The notes: generated by a model from the letters alone, not told the origin. A stretch of 36,045 nt of DNA from an uncultured Ignavibacteriales bacterium (GCA_903843135.1 CAIMOS010000080.1:1-36045); one strand, 5' to 3'; positions 26,209-34,887 are shown, counted from the first letter of the stretch. Made by a program: numbers and translations.

Positions 26209-27287
26209 ACCGCCGATTTGTAAAACAATTTAGTGAAATGGGGCAGCCTGCAACGTTTCTTACAGGGACTGTTGCCATTATTCTTGTGTTGGCAGTATTT
26301 AAGATACTTAGTTATCTATTTGTCCCTGTTGCCTTTGCTGTCTTTCTGACTTACATTTTTTATCCGGTAATTTCTTTTTTGACAAAGAGAAGAGTGCCGC
26401 AATTCTTTGCCGTTTTATTCGTAACAAGCGTTGTGCTATTGTTTGCATATTTCACCTCAATTCTTGTATCTGCTTCCTTATCATCTGTGTCTGAGAAAGG
26501 AGATTTTTATCTTCAGAGGCTTGAAGAAATCCTGACGTCAATTTTAACCCCATTTAATTATAGCCTGTCCGAATTTCTTAAACTCGTGAGAATGCAGTTT
26601 AATACAAATATTGAATCAACAATTGGCTCCGTATTATCATCAGGAGTAATACAGCAGTTACTGAGTGCACTTTCGGGGACTTTTAACGCGATGATTATGA
26701 CGCTGCTGTTTTTTGTATTTATGATCTCAGGTAAGAACCAGTTTGATAAAAAGGTGAAAGTGTATCTGTCCGCCGGTTCAGCCGGGAACAAACCTCTGCT
26801 GTTGACGATTGAATCGCAAATTCAAAAATATTTGATTATTAAAACAGTAATCAGCTTTATTCTAGCGGTCCTGATTACTTTAATTTATTTATGGTTCGGA
26901 GTAGATCTTGCCATTTTCTGGGGCATAATAACATTTGTATTTAATTATATCCCGAACATTGGCGCTGTATTCTCAACTTTTTTGCCCATCGTATTGATCC
27001 TGTTACAGTTCGGATTTTCTTTTGAAGCGTTGTTTCTCATCCTGGCTACTGTGGGCCTGCATTTCCTTTCCGGTAATGTGGTGGAGCCGGTTTACGTCGG
27101 AAAATATCTTGATCTAAGCCCGGTGTTTGTTCTTTTTTCTCTCTTCTTGTGGGGATATATCTGGGGATTGCCGGGAATGTTCTTATCTGTGCCGATAGCG
27201 GCAATGATCAAAATTGTTTTTGAAAATACTGAACCGCTAAAAAAATATGCACCCTTTCTTGGCGGAAAACTGAGAGTGGATGAGTAG
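26205..27287 (+). CDS. AI-2E family transporter (PerM/YdiK-like permease)
   Basis: A 360-residue polytopic membrane protein of the AI-2E/PerM family (UPF0118). Members were named for autoinducer-2 export but function for most is not established. It has N-terminal hairpins (FLTGTVAIILVLAVFKIL, LFVPVAFAVFLTYIFYPVI), a periplasmic middle section with charged residues, then TM blocks including IFWGIITFVFNYIPNIGAVFSTFLPI and FLSGNVVEPVYVGKYLDLSPVFVLFSL, the family signature. Length is typical. Start at TTG 26205 overlaps the previous stop (TTGA); an in-frame ATG at 26238 is a possible alternative and loses only a few residues. It overlaps the following gene by 8 bases, so these genes form one transcription unit. 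Confidence 0.87.
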   Translation: MNRRFVKQFSEMGQPATFLTGTVAIILVLAVFKILSYLFVPVAFAVFLTYIFYPVISFLTKRRVPQFFAVLFVTSVVLLFAYFTSILVSASLSSVSEKGDFYLQRLEEILTSILTPFNYSLSEFLKLVRMQFNTNIESTIGSVLSSGVIQQLLSALSGTFNAMIMTLLFFVFMISGKNQFDKKVKVYLSAGSAGNKPLLLTIESQIQKYLIIKTVISFILAVLITLIYLWFGVDLAIFWGIITFVFNYIPNIGAVFSTFLPIVLILLQFGFSFEALFLILATVGLHFLSGNVVEPVYVGKYLDLSPVFVLFSLFLWGYIWGLPGMFLSVPIAAMIKIVFENTEPLKKYAPFLGGKLRVDE

Positions 27288-28671
27288 TACCATAGATAAT
27301 CGAATCACGGATCTTATCGAAGCCATAAAACCTGAACTGGGAGAGGTATGTTTTTCAGGTATTACGGCCTATGAAATATTCCTCAATCGGGAGGATATCA
27401 GTCATGATTATTTCTTAACTGTATTCACTAATGATGTGTCAGGAGTCAGACAAAAAATCGACTCCTTATTCTCAGGAGAGTATGCAAGTAAATCACCGAT
27501 TCTGACAATTTTTTATATTAATGCCTCTGACTTCTCATTAAAAATTGAAATTGTCGAAACCGTACACCGGATTACAGCCGGGGATTTTGATCCTAATCGG
27601 ATCTTCACAAAATTTATTACCGATTTATCCGCCGGCAAATTAAATCTGGAATTACTTTATGTTATTAAGTCCGGCGATGAATTGATCTTGTATGACCCGC
27701 TTAACGTAAAGGACGGGCTTGATTTCTGTAAGCCTGTGGGTAATCTCCCTGAGAATCCGGAAGAGACAGGTGACCTTGCTTTGCGGGCACTGGAATTATC
27801 TTTCGCGTATCAGATCCCCGTAAGTGACGACTTTAGAATTTTATTTCAGGAATTCGAATATCCAAAATCAGAAAAATCTATTAACCGCTTTCGCGATCTG
27901 CTTTTTGCAATTCTTGCATCCGCGAGTCCGTCTATTCACCTGATTGAATGCCTGCACTTGAAGATATTTCACGCATATTTCCCTGAAATGACATTAATGG
28001 TTGGCATTGAACAGAAAAAGGAATACAACCACAAGGATGTTTTTTATCATACGTGCCAGGTTGTTGATAATATCTGCACGATGACCGATGATGTCTGGCT
28101 GAGATTTGCCGCATTAGTGCACGATATCGCAAAACCCAGGACTAAAAGATTTAATGAAAAATCCGGATGGACCTTTCACGGGCACGAGGTTCTCGGCTCG
28201 CGTATGATGAAAGGAGTTTTTCACAGATTGAATCTGCCGATGGAAAAACTGCAGTACATCCGTCTGTTAATCAAGTTCCATCTGCGGCCAATCGCGCTTG
28301 CCAAAAGGGGAGTGACTGATTCAGCCGTGCGGAGGCTTATAACCGAACTCGGTGATTACAGTATAGATTTGATCACGCTTTGCAGGGCTGATATCACGAG
28401 TAAAAATCTGGCAAAAGTTAAAGAGTACCTGAAGAATTATGATATAGTGGTTGAACGGATAAAAGAGGTTATAGAAAAGGACAGAATCAGGGAATTTGAA
28501 CCGCCTGTCGGAGGTGAGGAAATAATGAAGGTTTGTAACCTGAAGCCGTCCAGACAAGTAGGTATTATTAAAAACGAGATTGAAGAGGCGATCCTTTCAG
28601 GGGAGATTGAGAATACTTATGATGCAGCCTATGATTTGCTCCTCAAACTCAAAGAAAAATACAATCTATAA
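27280..28671 (+). CDS. CCA-adding-enzyme-like HD protein with degenerate nucleotidyltransferase domain
   Basis: A 463-residue protein with the layout of a bacterial tRNA nucleotidyltransferase/poly(A) polymerase but without its catalytic signatures. The N-terminal segment FSGITAYEIFLNREDISHDYFLTVF aligns with the GGxVRDxLLG...DxD site, yet GG is SG, RD is AY and DxD is DYF. The next block (TDLSAGKLNLELLYVIKS) similarly lacks the RRDFTINALA motif. The HD part is intact: HKDVFYHT (H251, H257), LVHDIAKPRTKRF (H281, D282), TFHGHE (H300, H302) and TSKNLAKVKEYL, plus the C-terminal block EFEPPVGGEEIMKVCNLKPSRQVG. It is therefore likely a metal-dependent HD phosphohydrolase or an RNA-binding pseudo-nucleotidyltransferase; a working cca gene should exist elsewhere. 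Its stop overlaps that of rsmI by 6 bases. Confidence 0.85.
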   Translation: MSSTIDNRITDLIEAIKPELGEVCFSGITAYEIFLNREDISHDYFLTVFTNDVSGVRQKIDSLFSGEYASKSPILTIFYINASDFSLKIEIVETVHRITAGDFDPNRIFTKFITDLSAGKLNLELLYVIKSGDELILYDPLNVKDGLDFCKPVGNLPENPEETGDLALRALELSFAYQIPVSDDFRILFQEFEYPKSEKSINRFRDLLFAILASASPSIHLIECLHLKIFHAYFPEMTLMVGIEQKKEYNHKDVFYHTCQVVDNICTMTDDVWLRFAALVHDIAKPRTKRFNEKSGWTFHGHEVLGSRMMKGVFHRLNLPMEKLQYIRLLIKFHLRPIALAKRGVTDSAVRRLITELGDYSIDLITLCRADITSKNLAKVKEYLKNYDIVVERIKEVIEKDRIREFEPPVGGEEIMKVCNLKPSRQVGIIKNEIEEAILSGEIENTYDAAYDLLLKLKEKYNL

Positions 28672-29343
28672 CTCGTGTTTCCAATTTTTAGGTGCGAGAA
28701 TAATTACGAATTCTCCGCGGGGCTCATTCTCCTCAAATCTCTCTGATAACTGAGCGGCGTTTCCTTCGATTATTTCTTCAAATTTTTTGGTTAATTCCCT
28801 GCATACCATCACCCGTCTGTCGGGCATAATCGCGTCAATTTCAGAGAGAAGTTTTTTTATCCGGTAGACCGACTCAAACATAACTACGGCGCATTCAATA
28901 TCATTAATCTCCTTTAGTGTTTTTTGCCTTCCTTTTTTCTGCGGTAAAAATCCAATGTAGAAGAATTCATCTGTAGCAAAACCGGCAACCGACAGCGCTG
29001 CGGTCAGAGAGGAAGGGCCGGGGACAGGAACTACTTTAATTCCGCTTTTCTTCACTGCTCCGATTAAACGTGCGCCTGGATCCGAAATCAGTGGTGTGCC
29101 GGCGTCTGAGATCAACGCCATAGAAACTCCACGTTCAAGCTGAAGGACGAGCTCGCTGATTTTTTTTGATTCATTAAATGCATTAAGAGGAATAAGTTCC
29201 TTCGAGATTTGATAATGGTTGAGGAGTATTCTCGAAACTCTGGTATCTTCACAGAGTATCAGATCAACATCTTTCAGGACATTGATGGCTCTGAAAGTGA
29301 TGTCTTCCAGATTTCCTATCGGAGTAGAAACTATGTAAAGCAT
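28666..29343 (-). CDS. rsmI: 16S rRNA 2'-O-ribose methyltransferase RsmI
   Basis: SAM-dependent enzyme that 2'-O-methylates C1402 of 16S rRNA in the decoding centre. 225 residues from the ATG at 29343; the open frame extends to a start 17 codons upstream, but MLYIVSTPIGNLEDITFRA matches the normal family N-terminus. Visible motifs: LCEDTRVSRILL, ALISDAGTPLISDPGARLI (the SAM/GTP-binding loop type of the tetrapyrrole methylase fold) and VPVPGPSSLTAALSVAGF. Length and motif set are complete. It is convergent with the HD protein gene. The lysine aminotransferase gene lies upstream on the same strand, ending 61 bases before this start, with a hairpin between. Confidence 0.95.
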   Translation of the reverse strand: MLYIVSTPIGNLEDITFRAINVLKDVDLILCEDTRVSRILLNHYQISKELIPLNAFNESKKISELVLQLERGVSMALISDAGTPLISDPGARLIGAVKKSGIKVVPVPGPSSLTAALSVAGFATDEFFYIGFLPQKKGRQKTLKEINDIECAVVMFESVYRIKKLLSEIDAIMPDRRVMVCRELTKKFEEIIEGNAAQLSERFEENEPRGEFVIILAPKNWKHEL

Positions 29344-29356
29344 AATGCAGCCTTTA

Positions 29357-29385
29357 AAACGAATTTGGCTCCGCGTGGGAGCCAA
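29357..29385 (-). terminator. Hairpin between lat and rsmI (possible weak terminator)
   Basis: Perfect 8-base inverted repeat TTGGCTCC (29365-29372) and GGAGCCAA (29378-29385) with a 5-base loop. On the minus strand it follows the end of lat by 19 bases and is followed by ATTCGTTTTA, a poor T-tract. It could be a weak terminator or an attenuating element before rsmI. Confidence 0.4.
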
Positions 29386-29404
29386 TCCGTGCAAGTAGTA
29401 TAAA

Positions 29405-30781
29405 TTAAATTATTGATTTAGATACAGAATAAAGAGATTTTTCGATAATTGCAATACCTTTTTTGATTTCATCTTCAGTAATATTAAGCGCCGTTCTGAA
29501 ACGTACAGCAGTCTTACCGCAGCCGAGCATTAACAATTTATTCTTATATAATTCATTCAGGAAGGACTTCCTTGTTTCTGCATCGTGGAAGTCAAACGAG
29601 CACATCAGTCCCAAGCCGCGCGCATTTGAAATCAGGGCTGGGAATTCTTTTTGAAGATTCTCGATGGACTGTAAAAGCAGTTTACCCTGAGTTGCTGCGT
29701 TCTCAACCAGGCGTTCATCATAAATAATTTCAAGGATTTTAGCTCCGCGAACCATATCGGTCAAATTTCCGCCCCAAGTGGAGTTAATCCTGCTCGATAC
29801 GCGGAAACAGTTATCTTCAATTTCATCCACTCTGTCGCTTACCATAATGCCGCCAAGCTGTACTTTTTTACCAAATGATACAATATCTGGCTCAACAAAA
29901 TGTTCGTGCGCCCACATTTTGCCTGTCATTCCTAACCCTGTCTGAACTTCATCGAACATAAGCATAATTTCATTTTCGTTGCATATATCGCGAAGTTTCC
30001 GGAAGAATTCTTTTCTGAAGAAATTATCCCCGCCTTCAGCCTGAATAGGTTCAACTATCAAAATGGCGATATCGTCAGGATTATTTTTGATTGCTGCATA
30101 AATTTCATCAACAGCATTATTTTCTGCTTCAATGACTGAAGTAAGGTTCTCGTTTAGAGGGAATTTGATTTTAGGATTACTGATTCTCGGCCAGTCAAAT
30201 TTGGGGAAGTAATTGATTTTAGAAGGGTCAGTATTTGTCAGTGACAGAGTATAGCCTGTCCTCCCGTGGAATGCTTCTTTGAAATGAATTACCTTACTTC
30301 CTTTTTCCGATTTGTAACCTTTCTGGAAATTCTTCCTGACCTTCCAGTCAAATGCCACTTTCAATCCGTTCTCAACCGCCACGGAACCCCCCTCAACAAA
30401 AAACAGATGCTTGAAGTGTGCAGGTTTAGCGATTACCCCGAAATTGTTTATGAATTCAGCCATCAGGGTTGTGTAAATATCTGAGTTGCTGGGTTTATGG
30501 ATTGAAGCGAGTTGAAGTTTTGCGAGGAATTCTGGCTCTTTAAGTTTTGGATGATTCATTCCGAGCGGGTTTGATGCAAAAAAAGTAAAGAAATCGAGGT
30601 ATTCTTCACCGTTCTTTTCATCCACCAAATAAGCTCCGTGGCTCTTGTTAAGATCTAATACGATTTCAAATCCGTCAGCGAGGATATACTTTTTTAGTAA
30701 TGGATGAACCAGTTCCGGTTCTATGTTGCTGAGAACTGTATTAGTGCCATATAAATTAGTTGTGTTATCGACGACTTTCAT
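29405..30781 (-). CDS. lat: L-lysine 6-aminotransferase
   Basis: PLP-dependent class III aminotransferase that moves the epsilon-amino group of L-lysine to 2-oxoglutarate, giving 2-aminoadipate 6-semialdehyde. 458 residues. The family pattern LFFVEGGSVAVENGLKVAFDWK, AFHGRTGYTLSLTNTDP and MLMFDEVQTGLGMTGKMWAHE agrees with lysine aminotransferases rather than ornithine or GABA enzymes; the PLP lysine is one of the pair at residues 305-306 in SFGKKVQLGG. The start is a strong one: ATG at 30781 preceded at 8 bases by AAAGGA. That ribosome site sits inside a perfect 10-base stem. The ALDH7-type dehydrogenase at 32905-34440 supplies the next step of lysine breakdown, although on the other strand. 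Confidence 0.93.
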   Translation of the reverse strand: MKVVDNTTNLYGTNTVLSNIEPELVHPLLKKYILADGFEIVLDLNKSHGAYLVDEKNGEEYLDFFTFFASNPLGMNHPKLKEPEFLAKLQLASIHKPSNSDIYTTLMAEFINNFGVIAKPAHFKHLFFVEGGSVAVENGLKVAFDWKVRKNFQKGYKSEKGSKVIHFKEAFHGRTGYTLSLTNTDPSKINYFPKFDWPRISNPKIKFPLNENLTSVIEAENNAVDEIYAAIKNNPDDIAILIVEPIQAEGGDNFFRKEFFRKLRDICNENEIMLMFDEVQTGLGMTGKMWAHEHFVEPDIVSFGKKVQLGGIMVSDRVDEIEDNCFRVSSRINSTWGGNLTDMVRGAKILEIIYDERLVENAATQGKLLLQSIENLQKEFPALISNARGLGLMCSFDFHDAETRKSFLNELYKNKLLMLGCGKTAVRFRTALNITEDEIKKGIAIIEKSLYSVSKSII

Positions 30782-30785
30782 ATGT

Positions 30786-30838
30786 GATTTCCTTTGAATA
30801 AAAGTGAATTTATTTAGTTAATAAAGTGAAAGGAAATC
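30786..30838 (-). promoter_or_regulatory. Leader hairpin that would bury the lat ribosome binding site
   Basis: In the 5' leader of lat, GATTTCCTTT (minus-strand view, 30838-30829) is perfectly complementary to AAAGGAAATC (30795-30786), which contains the Shine-Dalgarno sequence 8 bases before the ATG. The 33-base loop is A/T-rich and has its own small TTTATT/AATAAA hairpin. When folded, translation of lat should be blocked, so this may be a regulatory leader (protein, RNA or metabolite-responsive, or thermosensitive). It does not match the known lysine L-box, which is far larger. Confidence 0.5.
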
Positions 30839-30842
30839 GGGG

Positions 30843-30864
30843 GGTTAAAAAACGTTTTCCAACC
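30843..30864. promoter_or_regulatory. Dyad-symmetric operator candidate upstream of lat
   Basis: A perfect palindrome AAAACGTTTT (30849-30858) is flanked, two bases out on each side, by GGTT (30843-30846) and AACC (30861-30864), giving 18 of 22 symmetric positions. A CG-centred palindrome of this size is typical of dimeric repressor sites such as those of LacI-family proteins. It lies about 60 bases before the lat start. The remaining 30865-31006 stretch of the 302-base intergenic region shows nothing else I can name. Confidence 0.4.
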
Positions 30865-31006
30865 TCGATATGAAGTAACTCAGCCTGGATATTCTGAAAT
30901 TATCCGGAGAAGTAATTTGAGATCTGTTAAACATACCACAATTTAAGAATATTCCATTTTTTAGCAAAATCGGAACTGCAGAGAACTTAAAAAAACCGTT
31001 TTTATA

Positions 31007-31035
31007 TTGAAAAATTGAATCTTTTTGGCTATTAA
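31007..31035 (+). promoter_or_regulatory. Candidate promoter of the ECF sigma operon
   Basis: TTGAAA (31007-31012) and TATTAA (31030-31035) are 17 bases apart, a sigma-70-like pair about 48 bases before the ATG at 31084. A Bacteroidetes-type TAnnTTTG (TAATTTTG, 31061-31068) lies nearer the start and is an alternative. Neither is proven. Confidence 0.35.
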
Positions 31036-31083
31036 GTACATAAATATTATGGATTTTGTGTAATTTTGTTATTGCAATTTAAA

Positions 31084-31596
31084 ATGACAGAAAATACAAA
31101 ATATATCAGTTACCTCGTTGAACAGGCAAGAAAAGGAAGCAAAAGCGCCTTTTATCGCCTCTTTGAGATTAATTTAGCCGTGCTCTATCCAATCGCGATC
31201 AGATTAACCGCAAACGAGGAAACCGCCACTAAAATTATACAGGAAACCATTTTGTTCGCACTGAGGAATATCAGTCAGGCAAGAAGAGATTCAACTTTCA
31301 GTTCGTGGTTAAAGGCCATAACTGTGAGGGAATGTATCAATTTACATTTTAGTCCCGCGTCCGAAACCCATTTAGGTGAGGGTCCTGATTTCATTTATAA
31401 CAAGGACCTATTGACCGAGTTTGATTTGGCAATCCTGAGGCTGCCGAGAGAACCAAGGTATATTATTATCCTCTATGACTTTTTAAAGTATTCTATGACC
31501 GAAATTAGTGATATGCTTTCACTTGGCAGTCCGGAAAATGTCAGGGTTATGATCAGACTTGCACGTAAAAAGATTCTGGGCGACGTAATGCTATGA
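31084..31596 (+). CDS. ECF-type RNA polymerase sigma factor
   Basis: A 170-residue sigma-70 family protein of the extracytoplasmic-function type. Region 2 is SAFYRLFEINLAVLYPIAIRL to NISQARRDSTFSSWLKAITVR; region 4 is LRLPREPRYIIILYDFLKYSMTEISDMLSLGSPENVRVMIRLARKK, the helix-turn-helix that reads the -35 element. The ATG at 31084 is preferred over a TTG at 31066, which adds six residues of no family character. The anti-sigma gene overlaps its 3' end by 4 bases (ATGA), the usual coupled pair. Region 2 is less conserved than in housekeeping ECFs, so the exact subgroup is unclear. Confidence 0.85.
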   Translation: MTENTKYISYLVEQARKGSKSAFYRLFEINLAVLYPIAIRLTANEETATKIIQETILFALRNISQARRDSTFSSWLKAITVRECINLHFSPASETHLGEGPDFIYNKDLLTEFDLAILRLPREPRYIIILYDFLKYSMTEISDMLSLGSPENVRVMIRLARKKILGDVML

Positions 31597-32888
31597 CCTG
31601 TTCCCAAATCAGCAGTATTCTCGAAAAGATTTACAAATATAAGGATGTATCATACCTGACTCCTTATATAGCGGCGCACATAGAAAAGTGCTCAGTTTGT
31701 TCGAAAGAATCCCAGGAACTTTCATTGTATTTCGATAAGATCGAGTCAGTCTCTGATAATGCATTTTACCCACAATCGCTTCTGCAGGAAATGAATGAAT
31801 TCATTCATCATCATACTGATGATCAGGCCGATGTTCAGGTTACTATTGGTGAGGTAAATTTATCCGGTGAAAAGCTCAAGACTGAGTTAAAAGTCCGGAA
31901 GAGCATCGATTATGGGAGTTCTAATATCGGTACTTCCGCTGAAAAGCAGGATACTACCGGTATCACCGGGTCTTCCGTAAGAGGCAATGAGGCATTTCGC
32001 TCAACCATTGCCAAAAAAGCGACGGTGATTAAAGATAAAATTGAACACCACAGGAAGATCGTGCATTGGGAAAAAATGGGCATAATGTTTTTAATATTTG
32101 TCGCAGTTGCAGGTTTTCTCTATTCTTACTTATCCAAACAAGAAACCGGACCTTGGGAAGTAAGGCTGATCCGCGGTGGCTATACAATCGAAGGGAGTGA
32201 TCAGGGAAATAACCGGATATCCGAACACAGCATTATCACTTCATCGCATAATTCAGAAGTTGAAGTTTTCATCCCCGCTTATGCCAGGATAACGATGAGT
32301 GAAAATACCACAATGAGAGTGGAAAATACCTGGAGGGATTTTCTTAAGGTACAGTTACTGCGGGGAAAGATTATGCTGAGGAGTACGACGGACCTAAGTG
32401 ATATTAAAATTATGGCCGGGGAAGCGGAAATTGTATGTAAAAATTCCAATGGAAGTGTTGATCGAAACGGACTGGGAGAAATTGGGATTGAATGCCACAA
32501 AGGGCTGGTTGAAGTAAAAAAAGATAAAGTTTATTTACTCCCGTTCGGATATCGTTCCGAGATTAAGGAAAGTTCAATTCATCTTATTCCGTATTTCAGG
32601 GGAAGCAATAACGGTTTCATAGCTATGGTTGGGGAAATTAATCGCGGGGTCATAAATTCACAAGTTGTAAATTCTCTTATTTCGTTATCGACAAAAAGAG
32701 ATATTTATACATTACTGCAGTGCATTCCGTTTGCGAATGATGAGCAGCGGGCTGATTTATACTCCAAATCGCTGGACTATGCCAATCAGCCAAAAGAAAT
32801 TGCTCTTAAAACAGCGTTAACCCTTGATGATCAAGATGTCCAAATATGGATACAAAATTTAACAGAAAATAAAGCACAAATTAAATAA
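31593..32888 (+). CDS. Anti-sigma factor: zinc-finger (ZAS) plus TM plus FecR-like domain
   Basis: A 431-residue regulator expected to hold the adjacent sigma factor at the inner membrane. The N-terminus has H29-x3-C33-x2-C36 ([10 protein letters not shown]), the zinc-binding anti-sigma signature. After about 120 residues of linker a single membrane helix (about 161-181, [16 protein letters not shown]) follows, then a FecR-like periplasmic region with [30 protein letters not shown] and HKGLVEVKK. The last ~100 residues have no recognised domain. Zinc-finger and FecR modules usually occur in different anti-sigma classes, so this fused form is notable. It overlaps the sigma gene by 4 bases. Confidence 0.82.
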   Translation: MTCSQISSILEKIYKYKDVSYLTPYIAAHIEKCSVCSKESQELSLYFDKIESVSDNAFYPQSLLQEMNEFIHHHTDDQADVQVTIGEVNLSGEKLKTELKVRKSIDYGSSNIGTSAEKQDTTGITGSSVRGNEAFRSTIAKKATVIKDKIEHHRKIVHWEKMGIMFLIFVAVAGFLYSYLSKQETGPWEVRLIRGGYTIEGSDQGNNRISEHSIITSSHNSEVEVFIPAYARITMSENTTMRVENTWRDFLKVQLLRGKIMLRSTTDLSDIKIMAGEAEIVCKNSNGSVDRNGLGEIGIECHKGLVEVKKDKVYLLPFGYRSEIKESSIHLIPYFRGSNNGFIAMVGEINRGVINSQVVNSLISLSTKRDIYTLLQCIPFANDEQRADLYSKSLDYANQPKEIALKTALTLDDQDVQIWIQNLTENKAQIK

Positions 32889-32904
32889 TTACAGAAGGCA
32901 AAAT

Positions 32905-34440
32905 ATGGATCTTTTAAATATCCTTGGTGTTCAGGAGAAAAATTACGGAAGTTCTACCGGAAGAGAGTGGTTCAAAACAACTACTGAAGGTGAATTAAAA
33001 ATTTACAGTCCCACGAATGGAGAGTATATCGCTTCTGTTTATCAGTGCTCAGCCGACGATTATATGAAAGTTATGGCGAAAGCTGATGAAGCTTATAAAA
33101 CCTGGCGTACCGTGCCTGCACCGCAAAGAGGTGAAGTTGTCAGACAGATCGGATTGAAATTGCGCGAATACAAAGAACCTCTCGGGAAACTGGTTTCCTA
33201 TGAAATGGGGAAATCACTGCAGGAAGGCCTCGGCGAAGTTCAGGAAATGATAGATATTTGCGACTTTGCGGTTGGACTCTCCCGTCAGTTATACGGATTT
33301 ACGATGCATTCAGAAAGGCCCGAGCACAGAATGTATGATCAGTATCATCCTCTCGGCGTCGTTGCCACAATTTCGGCGTTCAACTTCCCGGTAGCCGTTT
33401 GGTCCTGGAATGCGATGCTGGCTGCAGTCTGCGGCGACGTCAATCTCTGGAAGCCATCAAGTAAAGTGCCTTTAACTGCAATCGCTACTCAGAAAATAGT
33501 TGAGAAAGTTTTAAGCGAGCAGAATTTGCCGGAAGGTATTTTCAATCTTATTATCGGAAAAGGCTCATCGATCGGCGAGTTGATGCTGAAGGATAACAGG
33601 GTGCCTTTGGTTTCTGTTACCGGTTCAACTCCCGTTGGTAAACACGCGGCGGAGGTTGTGTCTAAAAGATTCGGCCGCACGATTCTTGAACTGGGCGGCA
33701 ACAACGCAATCATAATGTCCAAATACGCTAACCTCAAACTTGCCATTCCTGCAGTTGTGTTCGGCGCGGTCGGAACAGCCGGACAAAGATGTACCTCCAC
33801 ACGCAGACTAATTATTCACTCGGACATTTATGACAGTGTAAAAGAATCGCTAATTAAAGCATACAAGAGCCTCAAGATAGGTGATCCTCTTGATGCTGCT
33901 AACCACGTCGGGCCACTTATCGATAAGAGCGCTGTGAGCGCTTTTACAGCGGCGCTCGAAAAAGTGAAGCAGGAGGGCGGTAAAATACTTTATGGCGGTG
34001 AGGTACTGAGCGGTGATAAATACGCGTCCGGCTGCTATGTTGTTCCTGCATTAGTGGAAGCAGATAACAGTTTTGCCATAGTACAGGAGGAAACATTTGC
34101 GCCGATACTTTACCTGATGAAGTACTCAGGCCAGATTGAAGAAGCAATTGATCTGAATAACGGAGTGGTTCAGGGACTGTCATCATCAATCTTTACAGAT
34201 AATCTTCAGGAAGCTGAGAAATTTTTGTCTGCAGCAGGTTCTGACTGCGGAATCGCGAACGTTAACATCGGGACTTCCGGAGCCGAGATCGGCGGTGCTT
34301 TTGGCGGAGAGAAAGAAACCGGCGGCGGAAGAGAGTCTGGTTCTGACTCCTGGAAAGCTTATATGAGAAGACAGACGAACACAATAAATTACGGATCAAA
34401 GCTTCCTCTGGCACAGGGTATTAAATTCGTAATTGATTAA
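32905..34440 (+). CDS. Aldehyde dehydrogenase, ALDH7 (2-aminoadipate-semialdehyde dehydrogenase) type
   Basis: A 511-residue NAD(P)-dependent dehydrogenase. Motifs: [12 protein letters not shown] (cofactor-binding start), [21 protein letters not shown] with general-base Glu262, and [12 protein letters not shown] with catalytic Cys296. The pattern GGNNA and the long tail [24 protein letters not shown] with [10 protein letters not shown] are diagnostic of the ALDH7/antiquitin subfamily, which oxidises 2-aminoadipate 6-semialdehyde to 2-aminoadipate. That is the product of the lysine aminotransferase at 29405-30781, so the two enzymes make a two-step lysine-degradation route. The gene follows the anti-sigma gene by 16 bases in the same direction and so may be in its operon, with AAGG as ribosome site. 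Confidence 0.93.
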   Translation: MDLLNILGVQEKNYGSSTGREWFKTTTEGELKIYSPTNGEYIASVYQCSADDYMKVMAKADEAYKTWRTVPAPQRGEVVRQIGLKLREYKEPLGKLVSYEMGKSLQEGLGEVQEMIDICDFAVGLSRQLYGFTMHSERPEHRMYDQYHPLGVVATISAFNFPVAVWSWNAMLAAVCGDVNLWKPSSKVPLTAIATQKIVEKVLSEQNLPEGIFNLIIGKGSSIGELMLKDNRVPLVSVTGSTPVGKHAAEVVSKRFGRTILELGGNNAIIMSKYANLKLAIPAVVFGAVGTAGQRCTSTRRLIIHSDIYDSVKESLIKAYKSLKIGDPLDAANHVGPLIDKSAVSAFTAALEKVKQEGGKILYGGEVLSGDKYASGCYVVPALVEADNSFAIVQEETFAPILYLMKYSGQIEEAIDLNNGVVQGLSSSIFTDNLQEAEKFLSAAGSDCGIANVNIGTSGAEIGGAFGGEKETGGGRESGSDSWKAYMRRQTNTINYGSKLPLAQGIKFVID

Positions 34441-34476
34441 AAATTCATTCCGGAAGTTTTGCATATTTTGAACAAA

Positions 34477-34887
34477 ATGTATAAACTTGAGATAGAAACA
34501 AGGATATCAGAACTTATCCGTGTATTTAAATTTCTCTCAGATATTTGTATTGAGAATAAATTCAGCAGTGATGTTGAATTTGATCTCAACCTGATTTTTG
34601 AAGAATTTCTTCTTAACCTTATTAATTACGGGTATAAAGGAATCGACTCTGAAAAGATCTGTATTGAAATTGAAGTATATCAGGATTTGATTAAGATCCG
34701 CATTACTGATACTGCGGTAAGTTTTGATATCCGGGAAACAGGCGATTTCGATTCATCCCTCCCCCTTGATAAAAGGAGAGTGGGCGGTATCGGAATCCAT
34801 CTGATTAAATCAGCAGTGGATAAAATTGATTATGAAAGTATTTCCGGGAAGAACATAACAACTTTTCATCGCACATTAAATATATAG
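34477..34887 (+). CDS. RsbW-like anti-sigma/serine kinase (HATPase)
   Basis: A 136-residue ATP-binding protein of the SpoIIAB/RsbW type, which binds and inhibits a partner or phosphorylates a STAS antagonist. The GHKL motifs are seen: N-box FEEFLLNLINYGYKG, a weak G1 (RITDTAVSFD) and a G2 loop, VGGIGIHLIKSAVD. The ATG at 34477 gives MYKLEIETRI; a TTG at 34459 would add six residues with no support. The STAS gene follows after 8 bases, the standard partner pair. No sigma-B-type gene is adjacent, so its target is unknown; it may act on a phosphatase-controlled switch. Confidence 0.85.
   Translation: MYKLEIETRISELIRVFKFLSDICIENKFSSDVEFDLNLIFEEFLLNLINYGYKGIDSEKICIEIEVYQDLIKIRITDTAVSFDIRETGDFDSSLPLDKRRVGGIGIHLIKSAVDKIDYESISGKNITTFHRTLNI

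Noticed and set aside
27280-28671. Functional CCA-adding enzyme (cca) call
   Set aside because: The GG, RD and DxD catalytic motifs are not present, so the gene symbol was not used.
29344-29394. Upstream start for RsmI
   Set aside because: The extra 17 residues do not match the family, whereas the ATG at 29343 gives the conserved N-terminus.
30782-31083. Lysine riboswitch (L-box) in the lat leader
   Set aside because: The leader is too short and lacks the multi-helix core; only a single stem over the ribosome site is visible.
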